In this document: in pieces, positions 35,749 to 44,138 of the stretch
How positions within the stretch are numbered: the first letter of the stretch is position 1
How the letters are laid out: each line of letters opens with the position of its first letter
Assembly: GCA_937922155.1 (NCBI GenBank)
Contig: CAKZVL010000026.1
Span: 1-60,199, forward strand
DNA: 60,199 nucleotides
Origin: an uncultured Paracoccaceae bacterium
GTDB lineage: Bacteria > Pseudomonadota > Alphaproteobacteria > Rhodobacterales > Rhodobacteraceae
Reading direction: 5' to 3'
Program-made: the position numbers and the translations under genes
Notes under the pieces: model-generated
What the model was told of the DNA's origin: nothing
What the model saw: only the letters and a program-made list of their open reading frames with translations
Databases searched by the model: none

Positions 35749-37256
35749 TGATTTCCCGTCGCGCCCTTTTGGCTGGTATTGCCAGCTTTGCGGCTGTTCC
35801 TGCCGTTGCTGCGCCGCGGTTTTCTGCGGCTAAGCCATTTGATCGCGATGCGCTGTTGGCCCGCGCAAGTGACCTTGCAAAGCAGACTTACGCACCCGTG
35901 CCGCAGATCCCGTTGCCGTGGCGCGAGCTAACGTATGACGAATTTGGACACATTTGGTTTGATGCGCGCAACGCGATTTGGGCAGAGGATGACAAAGCCG
36001 CCAAAATCGATTTGTTTACCGCAGGGCTATACGTGGATCGCGCGGTTGAGATTAACGTAGTTGAAGATGGTGCAGCACGATCGGTGGCCTATGACATCGA
36101 TTTGTTTGATCGTTCTGACAAGTTCCCCGATTTGCCCGTTGATGAAACCATGGGTTATTCTGGGTTCCGAATTCGTCGGGAGCTGAATACGCCCGGCATT
36201 TTTGAAGAATTTATGGTGTTCCAAGGCGGCACCTATTTCCGTGCGATCGGTAATGGCCAAACCTATGGGTTGTCTGCGCGTGGGCTGGCCTTGCGCACCG
36301 CCGATCAGAGAGGGGAGGAGTTTCCTGATTTCACCCATTTCTGGATCGAAGCTCCGGAAAAGGGGCAGGATAAAACGGTTGTCCATGCTTTGATGGATAG
36401 CCCGTCTGCATCTGGTGCGTTTACATTTGAAATTCGGGCGGGTCGTCCGACGCATGTAAAGGTCAACGCAACGATTTTCCCGCGGGTCGATTTGACCCAC
36501 GTTGGGATTGGCGTCCTGACGTCGATGTTCTTTTTTGATGAAACCAATCGCAACCGATTTGACGACTTTCGTCCGGCTGTTCACGACAGTGAAGGGTTGA
36601 TGATCGTCAACGGGAATGGTGAACGCATTTGGCGCCCACTTGCCAACCCAAAGGGGGTTGAGGTGAGTGGGTTCTTTGACACTGATCCCAAAGGGTTTGG
36701 GTTGATGCAGCGCACGCGTGATCCTGAACGATTTGCGGACCTTCAAGCGCATTACCAGAACCGTCCATCGCTGTGGATTACGCCGGGCGGAGACTGGGGA
36801 GCTGGGTCTGTCGAACTGGTGGAAATTCCCGCTGATTTAGAAATTTACGACAATATCGTGGCCTATTGGCGCCCCTCAGACCCTATCATTGCGGGCCAAC
36901 CAATGGCGTTTAGCTATGACATGGACTGGGGCGATGAACCTGTTGGTTTGCCGGATGTGACCCATGTTTTGAACACGCGCATTGGCAAGGGTTTCGATCA
37001 GATTAAGACCGTCGTGGCGATTGATTTTGCGGACCATCCATTGATTGGCCAAGACCTTTCCGACGTGCAAACGGTGATCACGTCTAATGCGGGGGTCGTG
37101 TCAGAAGGGATTTTGCAACATAATCCCGGGACGGGCGGCGTACGGCTGGCGTTTTCAATTCTTCCCGAGGAGGCGACATCGATTGAGTTGCGTGCCCAGC
37201 TTTTGCGCGATGATGTTCCTGTGTCCGAAGTATGGTTGTACCGATGGACGGCGTAA
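35745..37256 (+). CDS. opgG: Glucan biosynthesis protein OpgG/OpgD, Tat signal
   Basis: A 503-residue periplasmic protein of the MdoG family, needed for the backbone structure of osmoregulated periplasmic glucans. The N-terminus MMISRRALLAGIASFAAVPA carries a twin-arginine signal (SRRALL) with cleavage after VAA. Family motifs follow: DEFGHIWFDARNAIWAED, then GYSGFRIRRELN and later DPKGFGLMQRTRDPERFADL, RPSLWITPGGDWGAG, and AYWRPSDPI. The Tat signal is a feature of OpgD in enterobacteria, so the exact paralogue is uncertain. The start shares ATGA with opgC; the end overlaps opgH by 13 bases. Confidence 0.93.
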   Translation: MMISRRALLAGIASFAAVPAVAAPRFSAAKPFDRDALLARASDLAKQTYAPVPQIPLPWRELTYDEFGHIWFDARNAIWAEDDKAAKIDLFTAGLYVDRAVEINVVEDGAARSVAYDIDLFDRSDKFPDLPVDETMGYSGFRIRRELNTPGIFEEFMVFQGGTYFRAIGNGQTYGLSARGLALRTADQRGEEFPDFTHFWIEAPEKGQDKTVVHALMDSPSASGAFTFEIRAGRPTHVKVNATIFPRVDLTHVGIGVLTSMFFFDETNRNRFDDFRPAVHDSEGLMIVNGNGERIWRPLANPKGVEVSGFFDTDPKGFGLMQRTRDPERFADLQAHYQNRPSLWITPGGDWGAGSVELVEIPADLEIYDNIVAYWRPSDPIIAGQPMAFSYDMDWGDEPVGLPDVTHVLNTRIGKGFDQIKTVVAIDFADHPLIGQDLSDVQTVITSNAGVVSEGILQHNPGTGGVRLAFSILPEEATSIELRAQLLRDDVPVSEVWLYRWTA

Positions 37257-39130
37257 CGCATCTGCCAACTTCGGCACAAATGCCGCCGCTGGCGCCACTG
37301 GCGCGGCCGATCCAGAATTTGGATCAGCCCTATTCTGATTCTGCTGCACCCGATTGGATTGGGAAGTCCCAAACGCTTTGGTTTCGTTTGGCCGCGTTTT
37401 TGCCGGCGGTTGCTGCGACGTGCGCGTTGATTTTTGCATTCGGCGATTGGTTTGCGATGGATGGGTTTGTTCCGCTGGAGGCTGGGATCATTGCACTGGT
37501 TGCTTTCACCTTCTTTTGGATATCACTCTCTGTGAGCACTGCTGTTCTTGGTGTTGCAACCCTATATGCAGCCCGGCCCTCTGATATGCCAAAGGCGCTT
37601 GCCCCGGCTTTGGATGTGGCCTTGTTGGTTCCCATATATAATGAGGATCCGATTGACGTGTTTGGCAATGCCGCAGCGATGATGGCAGGGCTAAGAGCCG
37701 CAGAACGCCGATCGCATTTCCATATCTTTATCCTATCCGACACCCGTGATGATGAGATTGCCGCAAAGGAATTACGTGCGTTTGAAGCCTTGCGTGACAG
37801 CTATCCGGGGCAAGCGTTTTATCGGCGTCGGTTGGACAACACTGACCGGAAGGTCGGGAATTTGGCGAATTGGGTGGAGCGCCATGGTGGGGCCTATGAC
37901 GCAATGCTGGTGCTGGATGCGGACAGTTTAATGAGCGGCGGCGCGATCACGGCTCTTACCGATGCGCTGGCCCGTGATCCGGCGGCCGGGCTGATCCAGT
38001 CGTTTCCGACGTTGTTCGGGGCGAAGACGGTTTTTGGCCGGGTACAGCAATTTTCAAATCGCATTTATGGCGCTGCATTGGCCGAAGGGCTGGCCAAATG
38101 GACCGACCGGGATGGCAATTATTGGGGTCACAACGCGATTATTCGTACAAGTGCATTTGCGTCCTGTGCTGGCCTGCCACGGCTGAAGTCGCGCAAAGGG
38201 CCGGGACGTTTGATCCTGAGCCATGATTTTATCGAAGCAGGCTTGCTACGCCGTGCGGGTTGGTCGGTTCGGTTCTTGCCCCAAGTCGATGGCAGTTACG
38301 AAGAAGTCCCCCCAACTTTGATTGATTATGTTATTCGGGACCGCCGCTGGTGTCAGGGCAATTTACAGCATTTGGGATTGCTGCGTTCTCGTGGGTTTCA
38401 TGCGGTGTCGCGGTTCCATTTGATTAGTGGTGCGATGGGGTATTTGACGTCGCCTGCATGGTTTGCGTTGCTGCTGGTTTGGGCGCTGATCGGGAATGGA
38501 GTGGAAACCAATACGCTGACCTACTTTAGTGGCTATGACTCGCAAGTGAGCTGGCCGAGCATGAGCACGGGCAATGCGTTTTTATTCCTTGGGTTCATGT
38601 ATGCGATGCTTTTGGCGCCCAAGTTGATGAGCGCGGCAGCGGCCCATCGCGCCGGAATTGTGATGCGGGACGTTGGCGGTTTGGGGCAGTTTTTGCTGTC
38701 TGTGATTATCGAAATCACTTTGTCCATCGCTTACGCACCGATCTTAATGGTGCAACAAACGGGTGCGGTGGTGCGGACCTTGATTGGCGCGCGCGCGGTT
38801 TGGAATCCGCAACAACGCCAAGGCAAGCACTATTCGCTTGGCGTTATGATAAAATTCCACGCATTCGAAACGCTGATTGGTGTCTTGTTGGTGGCTGGGA
38901 TGATGCAAGGACTCGTCACGCTTTGGCTGCTTCCGATTGCTGTTAGTCTTGTGCTTGCGATCCCACTATCGGCGCTGAGCGGGATTAACCTCAGCAATCG
39001 TCGCTGGTCGTCGCGTCAGATGGGCACGCCTGAACATTTGAACGCGCCACAGATCATTCGCACAGCGATGATCGAGCGTCGTCGATTCGCGGAATTGATT
39101 AATCGCCCGGTTCCGATCGCGGCTGAATAG
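37244..39130 (+). CDS. opgH: Glucans biosynthesis glucosyltransferase OpgH/MdoH
   Basis: A 628-residue inner-membrane GT2 glucosyltransferase that polymerises glucose from UDP-glucose for periplasmic glucans. Membrane segments flank a cytoplasmic catalytic domain with VALLVPIYNEDP, the metal-binding DADSLMSGGAI and the acceptor-site FIEAGLLRRAGW, then the family (Q)xxRW-type motif IRDRRWCQGNLQH. The last third has four or more helices. The chosen start, ATG 37244, lies inside the end of opgG. The stop lies one base from the stop of the convergent esterase gene. Confidence 0.95.
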   Translation: MDGVTHLPTSAQMPPLAPLARPIQNLDQPYSDSAAPDWIGKSQTLWFRLAAFLPAVAATCALIFAFGDWFAMDGFVPLEAGIIALVAFTFFWISLSVSTAVLGVATLYAARPSDMPKALAPALDVALLVPIYNEDPIDVFGNAAAMMAGLRAAERRSHFHIFILSDTRDDEIAAKELRAFEALRDSYPGQAFYRRRLDNTDRKVGNLANWVERHGGAYDAMLVLDADSLMSGGAITALTDALARDPAAGLIQSFPTLFGAKTVFGRVQQFSNRIYGAALAEGLAKWTDRDGNYWGHNAIIRTSAFASCAGLPRLKSRKGPGRLILSHDFIEAGLLRRAGWSVRFLPQVDGSYEEVPPTLIDYVIRDRRWCQGNLQHLGLLRSRGFHAVSRFHLISGAMGYLTSPAWFALLLVWALIGNGVETNTLTYFSGYDSQVSWPSMSTGNAFLFLGFMYAMLLAPKLMSAAAAHRAGIVMRDVGGLGQFLLSVIIEITLSIAYAPILMVQQTGAVVRTLIGARAVWNPQQRQGKHYSLGVMIKFHAFETLIGVLLVAGMMQGLVTLWLLPIAVSLVLAIPLSALSGINLSNRRWSSRQMGTPEHLNAPQIIRTAMIERRRFAELINRPVPIAAE

Positions 39131-39952
39131 TCAGTCGGATTTTTCGAACCAGTCAAGCGCAAGGTTGGACCAACCACGTGGGATGCCGTGCCCACCTGGA
39201 TGCAGTGCGAATTCTAAGTCGCCCGACGTGCAAGTGTCCCAGCGTCTGATCCAGAAATCACCGATGTCTTCGAAGCTGTCTGCGCGCATTCCTTCGCAGC
39301 CGTTTGTGGTTCGCCAGATTTGCATAGCAAACCAGACGTCGCCTTGCTTAATCGCACCGCTGCGCAATGGGCGTCCTTCGAGGGGGACGGTTTGATCACG
39401 CCAACCGTGGGTGTGGAACAATTTGACAGGTGCCGCGCAATCAGTTGGATGTGGCCGCCAAAAGCTGCCGGCAACTGGGGCATAGGCTGCAAAGGCATCT
39501 GGATCTTCGCAGGCGACATAACTGGTCATTGATCCACCTACAGAAAACCCGGCAAGCAGGATGCTGTCGCGATCGACGCCAAAGCGCGCGGCGGCGTCAT
39601 TAGCGACTTGGCGCAAGAACGCGGCTTCGTCACGCAGCTTTTCCCGGTTTGGGTGGAAATACCATCCTGTCCCAAAGCGCCCTTCGCGATCCAAACCATT
39701 GGGACCAATCGCGACGTATCCCCGATTGTTGAGGGTTCGCCCCATACCGTTTGGGTTCACCGCACCGGTGCCGCGCCCACCAGCCCCATGCAAGAACATC
39801 ACCGCGGGCAGGTCTTTGCCGCCAATATTAGGAACTGAGATGTGATAGGTGCCCATTGGGACCTTGCATGGGTCGCCATCGTCGTTGCACCCGGCAACAA
39901 CCGAACTTGCCCAAAGAAGCGCGATGAGCGAACTGGCAAACTTAGCGAACAA
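39131..39952 (-). CDS. Alpha/beta-hydrolase of the poly(3-hydroxybutyrate) depolymerase/feruloyl esterase (LpqC) family
   Basis: A predicted exported esterase of about 273 residues. The serine nucleophile is in LLAGFSVGGSM (G-x-S-x-G), and the catalytic His is probably in LHPGGHGIP near the end. The oxyanion region is VMFLHGAGGRG and paired cysteines (VACED, TDCAAP, NGCEG, DTCTSG) suggest disulfides. The start is uncertain: a TTG at 39952 gives the signal peptide FAKFASSLIALLWASSVVAGC (lipoprotein-like) and overlaps the end of the rhodanese gene; GTG at 39964 is the alternative. Substrate unknown. It is last in a four-gene minus-strand operon. Confidence 0.82.
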   Translation of the reverse strand: MFAKFASSLIALLWASSVVAGCNDDGDPCKVPMGTYHISVPNIGGKDLPAVMFLHGAGGRGTGAVNPNGMGRTLNNRGYVAIGPNGLDREGRFGTGWYFHPNREKLRDEAAFLRQVANDAAARFGVDRDSILLAGFSVGGSMTSYVACEDPDAFAAYAPVAGSFWRPHPTDCAAPVKLFHTHGWRDQTVPLEGRPLRSGAIKQGDVWFAMQIWRTTNGCEGMRADSFEDIGDFWIRRWDTCTSGDLEFALHPGGHGIPRGWSNLALDWFEKSD

Positions 39953-40406
39953 CGGGCAATCCACGTTCCAGCCAGCCCGGCCCAACAGTGGAGCCGAGCA
40001 TCCCTTCGGGCACATCGATGATGTTGGTGAAACCTGCATTCGTCAGCAGGTTGGACATCCGCGAGGATCGGACCCCGCGGGCGCAAATCAGTGCGATTGG
40101 CGCATTTTTGTCGCCTTTTACAATTTCATTCAGGGCCACGACGAAATCGTCCCTGCGCATATCCAGACGATTAGCCCCTTCACCAGATCCGGTGCGGTCC
40201 CATTCATCAGGGCGGCGGATGTCGATCAAGGTGATCGCGCCAGACACCGCGTTTTCATGCGCAACGTCTGGTGTGATGCTGTCGCCCAGTACGTCTTGCG
40301 CCAATGCGGCGTAAAATTGGTTTTGCCCGTCCAGTGCGACGAACGCGACACCAGCAAGGGTAAGTCCGCCGGTTGTCGCCAATAAGCGTCGTCTTGTCAG
40401 TGCCAT
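39942..40406 (-). CDS. Exported rhodanese-domain protein, Tat signal
   Basis: A 154-residue periplasmic sulfurtransferase-like protein. AAGGAG nine bases before the ATG at 40406 decides the start. The N-terminus MALTRRRLLATTGGLTLAGV is a Tat signal (TRRRLLA). The rhodanese fold shows ITLIDIRRPDEWDRTG, and the active-site loop ICARGVRSSR with the catalytic cysteine, then GFTNIIDVPEGMLGS. A single-domain rhodanese in the periplasm could serve sulfur or redox chemistry; there is no neighbouring sulfur gene. It overlaps the esterase start. Confidence 0.93.
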   Translation of the reverse strand: MALTRRRLLATTGGLTLAGVAFVALDGQNQFYAALAQDVLGDSITPDVAHENAVSGAITLIDIRRPDEWDRTGSGEGANRLDMRRDDFVVALNEIVKGDKNAPIALICARGVRSSRMSNLLTNAGFTNIIDVPEGMLGSTVGPGWLERGLPVVR

Positions 40407-40450
40407 CTTGTCGTGCTCCTTGATGTTGATCACTTCATCCGATGGTCGGT

Positions 40451-41362
40451 TCACACAGACAAGTCACGATGCGGTGAAGGCGCTGTCCGTTTTCCGGTGG
40501 TTTCAACCGAAAGGAGGGCCTTTAGCCCGCTGCGATAATCTGGATAGATCAGGTTTACCCCCAGCTCTGTTTTGATGCGATCATTTCTGACTTTCTTGCT
40601 TTCGGCGTAAAAACTGCGGGCCATTGGTGTCATCTCGGCGGTTTCGAAATCCTGCGCAGGCGGGATCGGCAGGCCTAAGAGTTCAGCGGCATAGGCGATG
40701 ACATCTTCGGGCGGGGCCGGGTCGTTGTCGCAGACATTGTAGGCGGCACCGGGATTGGGTTGTTCGATGGAGGCATGCAGAATCTGCGCGATGTCATCGA
40801 CGTGAGTGCGGCTAAAAACCTGACCCGGCTTGATGATCCGTCGGGCTGTACCGTTGCGCACTTTGGCAAATGGGCCGCGCCCGGGGCCATAGATGCCAGC
40901 AAGGCGAAAGATGTGCAGCGGCAGGTCGGGGATGGATTTCCAATCCGCCTCTGCTTTGACCCGGGCGATGCCGCGTTTTGTGGCTGGGGTTAGGGCTGTG
41001 TCTTCGTCCACCCAATCGCCATTGTGATCGCCGTAGACACCAGTGGTCGACAGATAGCCAATCCATTCAAACTGATTGGCGCGATCCGCAATCTCTTGGC
41101 GCAGCGCGTTTAACACAGGATCACCATCTTCGCCGGGGGCGGCGGATAGCAGGATATGGGTTGCAGCGTCCAAGGCGGGGGTCATATTTGCACCCGGCCA
41201 AATCCGCGGCTCGACCCCCGTTTCGACCAAGTCCGCTGCTTTGTCTTCGGACCGGGTCGTGCCGATCACGCGCCAGCCAAGGGGTAGCAATCGGCGGGCC
41301 AAGGCTTTGGCGGAATAACCATGGCCAAAGGACAAAAGGGTTTTTTCTTGCGTGTCGTTCAT
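40451..41362 (-). CDS. NAD(P)-dependent epimerase/SDR-like protein
   Basis: A 303-residue Rossmann protein resembling E. coli YeeZ and atypical SDRs. The N-terminal nucleotide motif is FGHGYSAKALARRLLPLGW, a divergent G-x-G. Others are RSEDKAADL, STTGVYGDHNGDWVDE (with the Tyr of the SDR region), FRLAGIYGPGRGPFAKVR, and FSRTHVDDIAQIL. Its reaction is unknown. The start overlaps the stop of the upstream class II aldolase gene by ATGA, so it shares an operon with it; the rhodanese gene follows 44 bases later. Confidence 0.9.
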   Translation of the reverse strand: MNDTQEKTLLSFGHGYSAKALARRLLPLGWRVIGTTRSEDKAADLVETGVEPRIWPGANMTPALDAATHILLSAAPGEDGDPVLNALRQEIADRANQFEWIGYLSTTGVYGDHNGDWVDEDTALTPATKRGIARVKAEADWKSIPDLPLHIFRLAGIYGPGRGPFAKVRNGTARRIIKPGQVFSRTHVDDIAQILHASIEQPNPGAAYNVCDNDPAPPEDVIAYAAELLGLPIPPAQDFETAEMTPMARSFYAESKKVRNDRIKTELGVNLIYPDYRSGLKALLSVETTGKRTAPSPHRDLSV

Positions 41363-42105
41363 TGGGCGTATGTTGATCCTTCTTCGTCCAAGATCGCCTT
41401 TAACTCAGCAAGGTGGCGGGCGTCTTGTTCGGGATAGGCTTCCAATTCCTGTGCCGTCTTTTCCGCAACATCATCAGGAAGCACGCGCAGGGGCTGACCT
41501 GTTTGCAAAGCGCGGATGTAGTTTTCGCAAGCGCGTTCAAAATAATAAAGCCGGTTGAATGTTTCGGCGACCGTTTCGCCGATGATCAACACGCCGTGGT
41601 TACCCATGACCATGACCTTTTTCTTGGGATCGGTGAATTGGGCAGCGCAACGTTCGCCTTCGTCTTCAAACGCTAGGCCGCCATAGCCGTTATCGACGAT
41701 GATGCGATTGAAGAAGGTACAGGCGTTCTGGTCGATGGGGGGCAGCATGCTGTCCTGTAATGAAGCAAGTACAGTGGCATAAATTGAATGCACATGCATC
41801 GCGCACCGGGCATGCGGGACGAGCCGGTGCAAACCACCGTGCAGGCCCCATGCGGTTGGGTCGGGCGCGTTCGGCCCTTCTATGGATGCCGGGTCATTGG
41901 CGTCGACAACAATCAGATCGCTGGCTTTGATCCGAGCGAAGTGCATTTGGTTTGGGTTCATCAGAAACCGCGTGCCGTCATCGCTGATAGCAAGGCTGAA
42001 GTGGTTCGCGACGGCCTCGTGCATGTTCAGGCGTACGGTCCAGCGAAAGGCGGCAGCCATATCGACACGTTCGGCCCAATGGGTCAGGTTTTGCTGTACG
42101 TTCAT
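41359..42105 (-). CDS. Class II aldolase/adducin-family protein
   Basis: A 248-residue protein. AAGGAG seven bases before the ATG at 42105 fixes the start. The zinc site is visible as MHVHSIYATVLAS and later GNHGVLIIGETV (three His). An N-terminal NHFSLAIS and a central glutamate region complete the family pattern. Relatives include fuculose-1-phosphate aldolase-like enzymes and many uncharacterised decarboxylase/aldolase proteins. It starts the minus-strand operon aldolase-epimerase-rhodanese-esterase, divergent from a sugar-acid dehydratase gene 122 bases away, which hints at a sugar-acid pathway. Confidence 0.93.
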   Translation of the reverse strand: MNVQQNLTHWAERVDMAAAFRWTVRLNMHEAVANHFSLAISDDGTRFLMNPNQMHFARIKASDLIVVDANDPASIEGPNAPDPTAWGLHGGLHRLVPHARCAMHVHSIYATVLASLQDSMLPPIDQNACTFFNRIIVDNGYGGLAFEDEGERCAAQFTDPKKKVMVMGNHGVLIIGETVAETFNRLYYFERACENYIRALQTGQPLRVLPDDVAEKTAQELEAYPEQDARHLAELKAILDEEGSTYAQ

Positions 42106-42227
42106 ATCTGGACTCCTTGCTGGAGCAGTGTGCCAATGCGGGAACGCGAATACCAGCCTCGGTTTTGATTTGAGCTTGGGCAGTCGCTGGTATACCATTT
42201 TTGAAAGCATAACCATTGGAGACCGTC

Positions 42228-43982
42228 ATGACATTCAAGCCAGCCAAATGGCCCCGCAAGTTGCGTTCGCAAGAATGGTTCGGTGGAACATCCAAGGATG
42301 CGATTTATCACCGGTCTTGGATGAAGAACCAAGGTCTTCCCGCTGATTTGCTGGATGGTCGTCCTGTTATCGGAATTTGCAACACGTGGTCTGAGCTAAC
42401 GCCCTGCAACGCGCATTTGCGCGATCTGGCAGAACGGGTGAAATTTGGCGTCTATGAGGCGGGCGGTTTTCCGGTGGAATTTCCAGTGTTTTCACCGTCT
42501 GAATCAACAATGCGCCCTACGGCGATGATGTATCGCAATCTATGTGCGATGGACGTCGAAGAGGCGTTACGCGGCAAATGTATCGACGGGGTTGTTCTGC
42601 TGGCGGGATGCGACAAGACAACGCCAGCCTTATTGATGGGTGCGGCATCGGTCGATTTGCCGTCGATTGTCGTCAGCGGTGGTCCGATGCTGAACGGCTA
42701 TTTTCGGGGTGAACGTGTTGGGTCTGGCACCCACCTTTGGAAATTTTCTGAAGCGGTGCGTGCGGGCGAGATGACTGCGGATGAATTTGTGGAGGCTGAG
42801 GCGTCGATGTCGCGGTCCCCCGGTTCGTGCAACACGATGGGCACGGCCAGCACGATGGCGTCCATGGCCGAAGCGCTGGGCATGGCGTTGTCTGGTAACG
42901 CGGCCATTCCGGCGGTTGATAGTCGCCGCCGGGTCATGGCGCATGTCACCGGACGTCGGATTGTGGACATGGTTAAGGATGATTTAAAGCCGTCGGACAT
43001 CATGACGAAGGGCGCTTTTGAAAATGCCATCCGCACCAATGGGGCGATTGGGGGATCGACCAACGCCGTTGTGCACTTGCTTGCGCTTGCCGGGCGATGT
43101 GAGGTTGATCTGACCCTTGATGATTGGGATCGCTGCGGGCGCGATGTCCCGACAATTGTGAACCTGATGCCATCGGGCAAATACCTGATGGAAGAGTTCT
43201 TTTATGCTGGCGGTTTGCCCGTTGTGATCAAGCATCTGGGTGAAAGTGGACTGCTACACAAAGACGCGCTGACTGTCTCAGGCGGGTCGATTTGGGATGA
43301 AGTCAAGAACGTGCGCAATGATAATGACGATGTGATCTTGCCGGTGGAAAAGGCACTTTCGGCGTCTGGTGGCATTGCTGTTTTGCGCGGAAACCTTGCA
43401 CCCAATGGCGCGGTGTTGAAACCATCTGCCGCGACTGAAAGTCTGTTGGTACACAAAGGTCGTGCCGTCGTGTTTGAGGACATCGATGATTACAAGGCCC
43501 GCATTGATGACCCAGATTTGGATATCGATGAGACCTGTGTGATGGTCCTGAAAAACTGTGGTCCGCGCGGGTATCCGGGGATGGCGGAGGTCGGCAATAT
43601 GGGCCTGCCACCCAAGATATTGAAGAAGGGGATCACCGATATGGTGCGCATCAGTGATGCGCGCATGTCCGGTACCGCCTTTGGAACTGTTGTACTGCAT
43701 ACCTCGCCTGAGGCGGCGGTCGGTGGACCGCTAGCCGTGGTGCAAAGCGGGGATATGATCGAACTGGACGTACCCAACCGTAAGCTACATTTGGATATCT
43801 CAGATGCTGAGCTGGCCAAGCGGCTTGAGGCATGGAGCGCGGAAGACAGCGGTGCAAATCCGCGCCCTGTGGGCGGTTATGCACAGCTTTATCACGACCG
43901 AGTCACGGGGGCCGAAACAGGCGCCGACTTTGATTTCCTGGTTGGCTGTCGTGGGAATGATGTCGGGAAAGAGGCACATTGA
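42228..43982 (+). CDS. IlvD/Edd-family sugar-acid dehydratase (L-arabinonate dehydratase-like)
   Basis: A 584-residue Fe-S dehydratase. TTGGAGA six bases upstream fixes the ATG at 42228. The opening RKLRSQEWFGGTSKDAIYHR is typical of the pentonate/hexonate subgroup, not of dihydroxy-acid dehydratase. Cluster cysteines are in GICNTWSELTPCNAH, LAGCDKTTPA and SPGSCNTMGTAS. The carboxylated-lysine/Mg region and C-terminal RISDARMSGTAFGTVVLHTSPEA and GPLAVVQSGDMI are present. A role in oxidative (non-phosphorylating) sugar-acid catabolism is inferred; the exact sugar is unknown. Confidence 0.9.
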   Translation: MTFKPAKWPRKLRSQEWFGGTSKDAIYHRSWMKNQGLPADLLDGRPVIGICNTWSELTPCNAHLRDLAERVKFGVYEAGGFPVEFPVFSPSESTMRPTAMMYRNLCAMDVEEALRGKCIDGVVLLAGCDKTTPALLMGAASVDLPSIVVSGGPMLNGYFRGERVGSGTHLWKFSEAVRAGEMTADEFVEAEASMSRSPGSCNTMGTASTMASMAEALGMALSGNAAIPAVDSRRRVMAHVTGRRIVDMVKDDLKPSDIMTKGAFENAIRTNGAIGGSTNAVVHLLALAGRCEVDLTLDDWDRCGRDVPTIVNLMPSGKYLMEEFFYAGGLPVVIKHLGESGLLHKDALTVSGGSIWDEVKNVRNDNDDVILPVEKALSASGGIAVLRGNLAPNGAVLKPSAATESLLVHKGRAVVFEDIDDYKARIDDPDLDIDETCVMVLKNCGPRGYPGMAEVGNMGLPPKILKKGITDMVRISDARMSGTAFGTVVLHTSPEAAVGGPLAVVQSGDMIELDVPNRKLHLDISDAELAKRLEAWSAEDSGANPRPVGGYAQLYHDRVTGAETGADFDFLVGCRGNDVGKEAH

Positions 43983-43991
43983 TGGCTGAAT

Positions 43992-44010
43992 AGTGGCACT
44001 CAGTGACACT
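43992..44010. other. Near-perfect palindrome after the dehydratase gene
   Basis: AGTGGCACTCAGTGACACT has nine-base arms with a single mismatch, starting 10 bases after the dehydratase stop. It could be a weak terminator hairpin or an operator for the next gene; there is no T-run. Confidence 0.35.
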
Positions 44011-44076
44011 TTGGCAAGGGTCGCGCATGTTTTGAGCGACGTTAGGGTGTTATTGATTGCTGCGGCACAATGTTGG

Positions 44077-44104
44077 TTGACTTAAATTCTATTCGGCCGA
44101 TAAC
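44077..44104 (+). promoter_or_regulatory. Candidate promoter for the dehydrogenase-cytochrome fusion gene
   Basis: TTGACT and GATAAC are separated by 16 bases and lie 35 bases before the start at 44139, which is preceded by GAGGAA. Confidence 0.4.
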
Positions 44105-44138
44105 GGCGGCAAAACAAGGTCTTCTTGAGGAATAGCCT

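Noticed and set aside
42228-43982. Calling the dehydratase IlvD (dihydroxy-acid dehydratase)
   Set aside because: The opening RSQEWFGG and the spacing of the cluster cysteines fit the sugar-acid subgroup better, and the context is not branched-chain synthesis.
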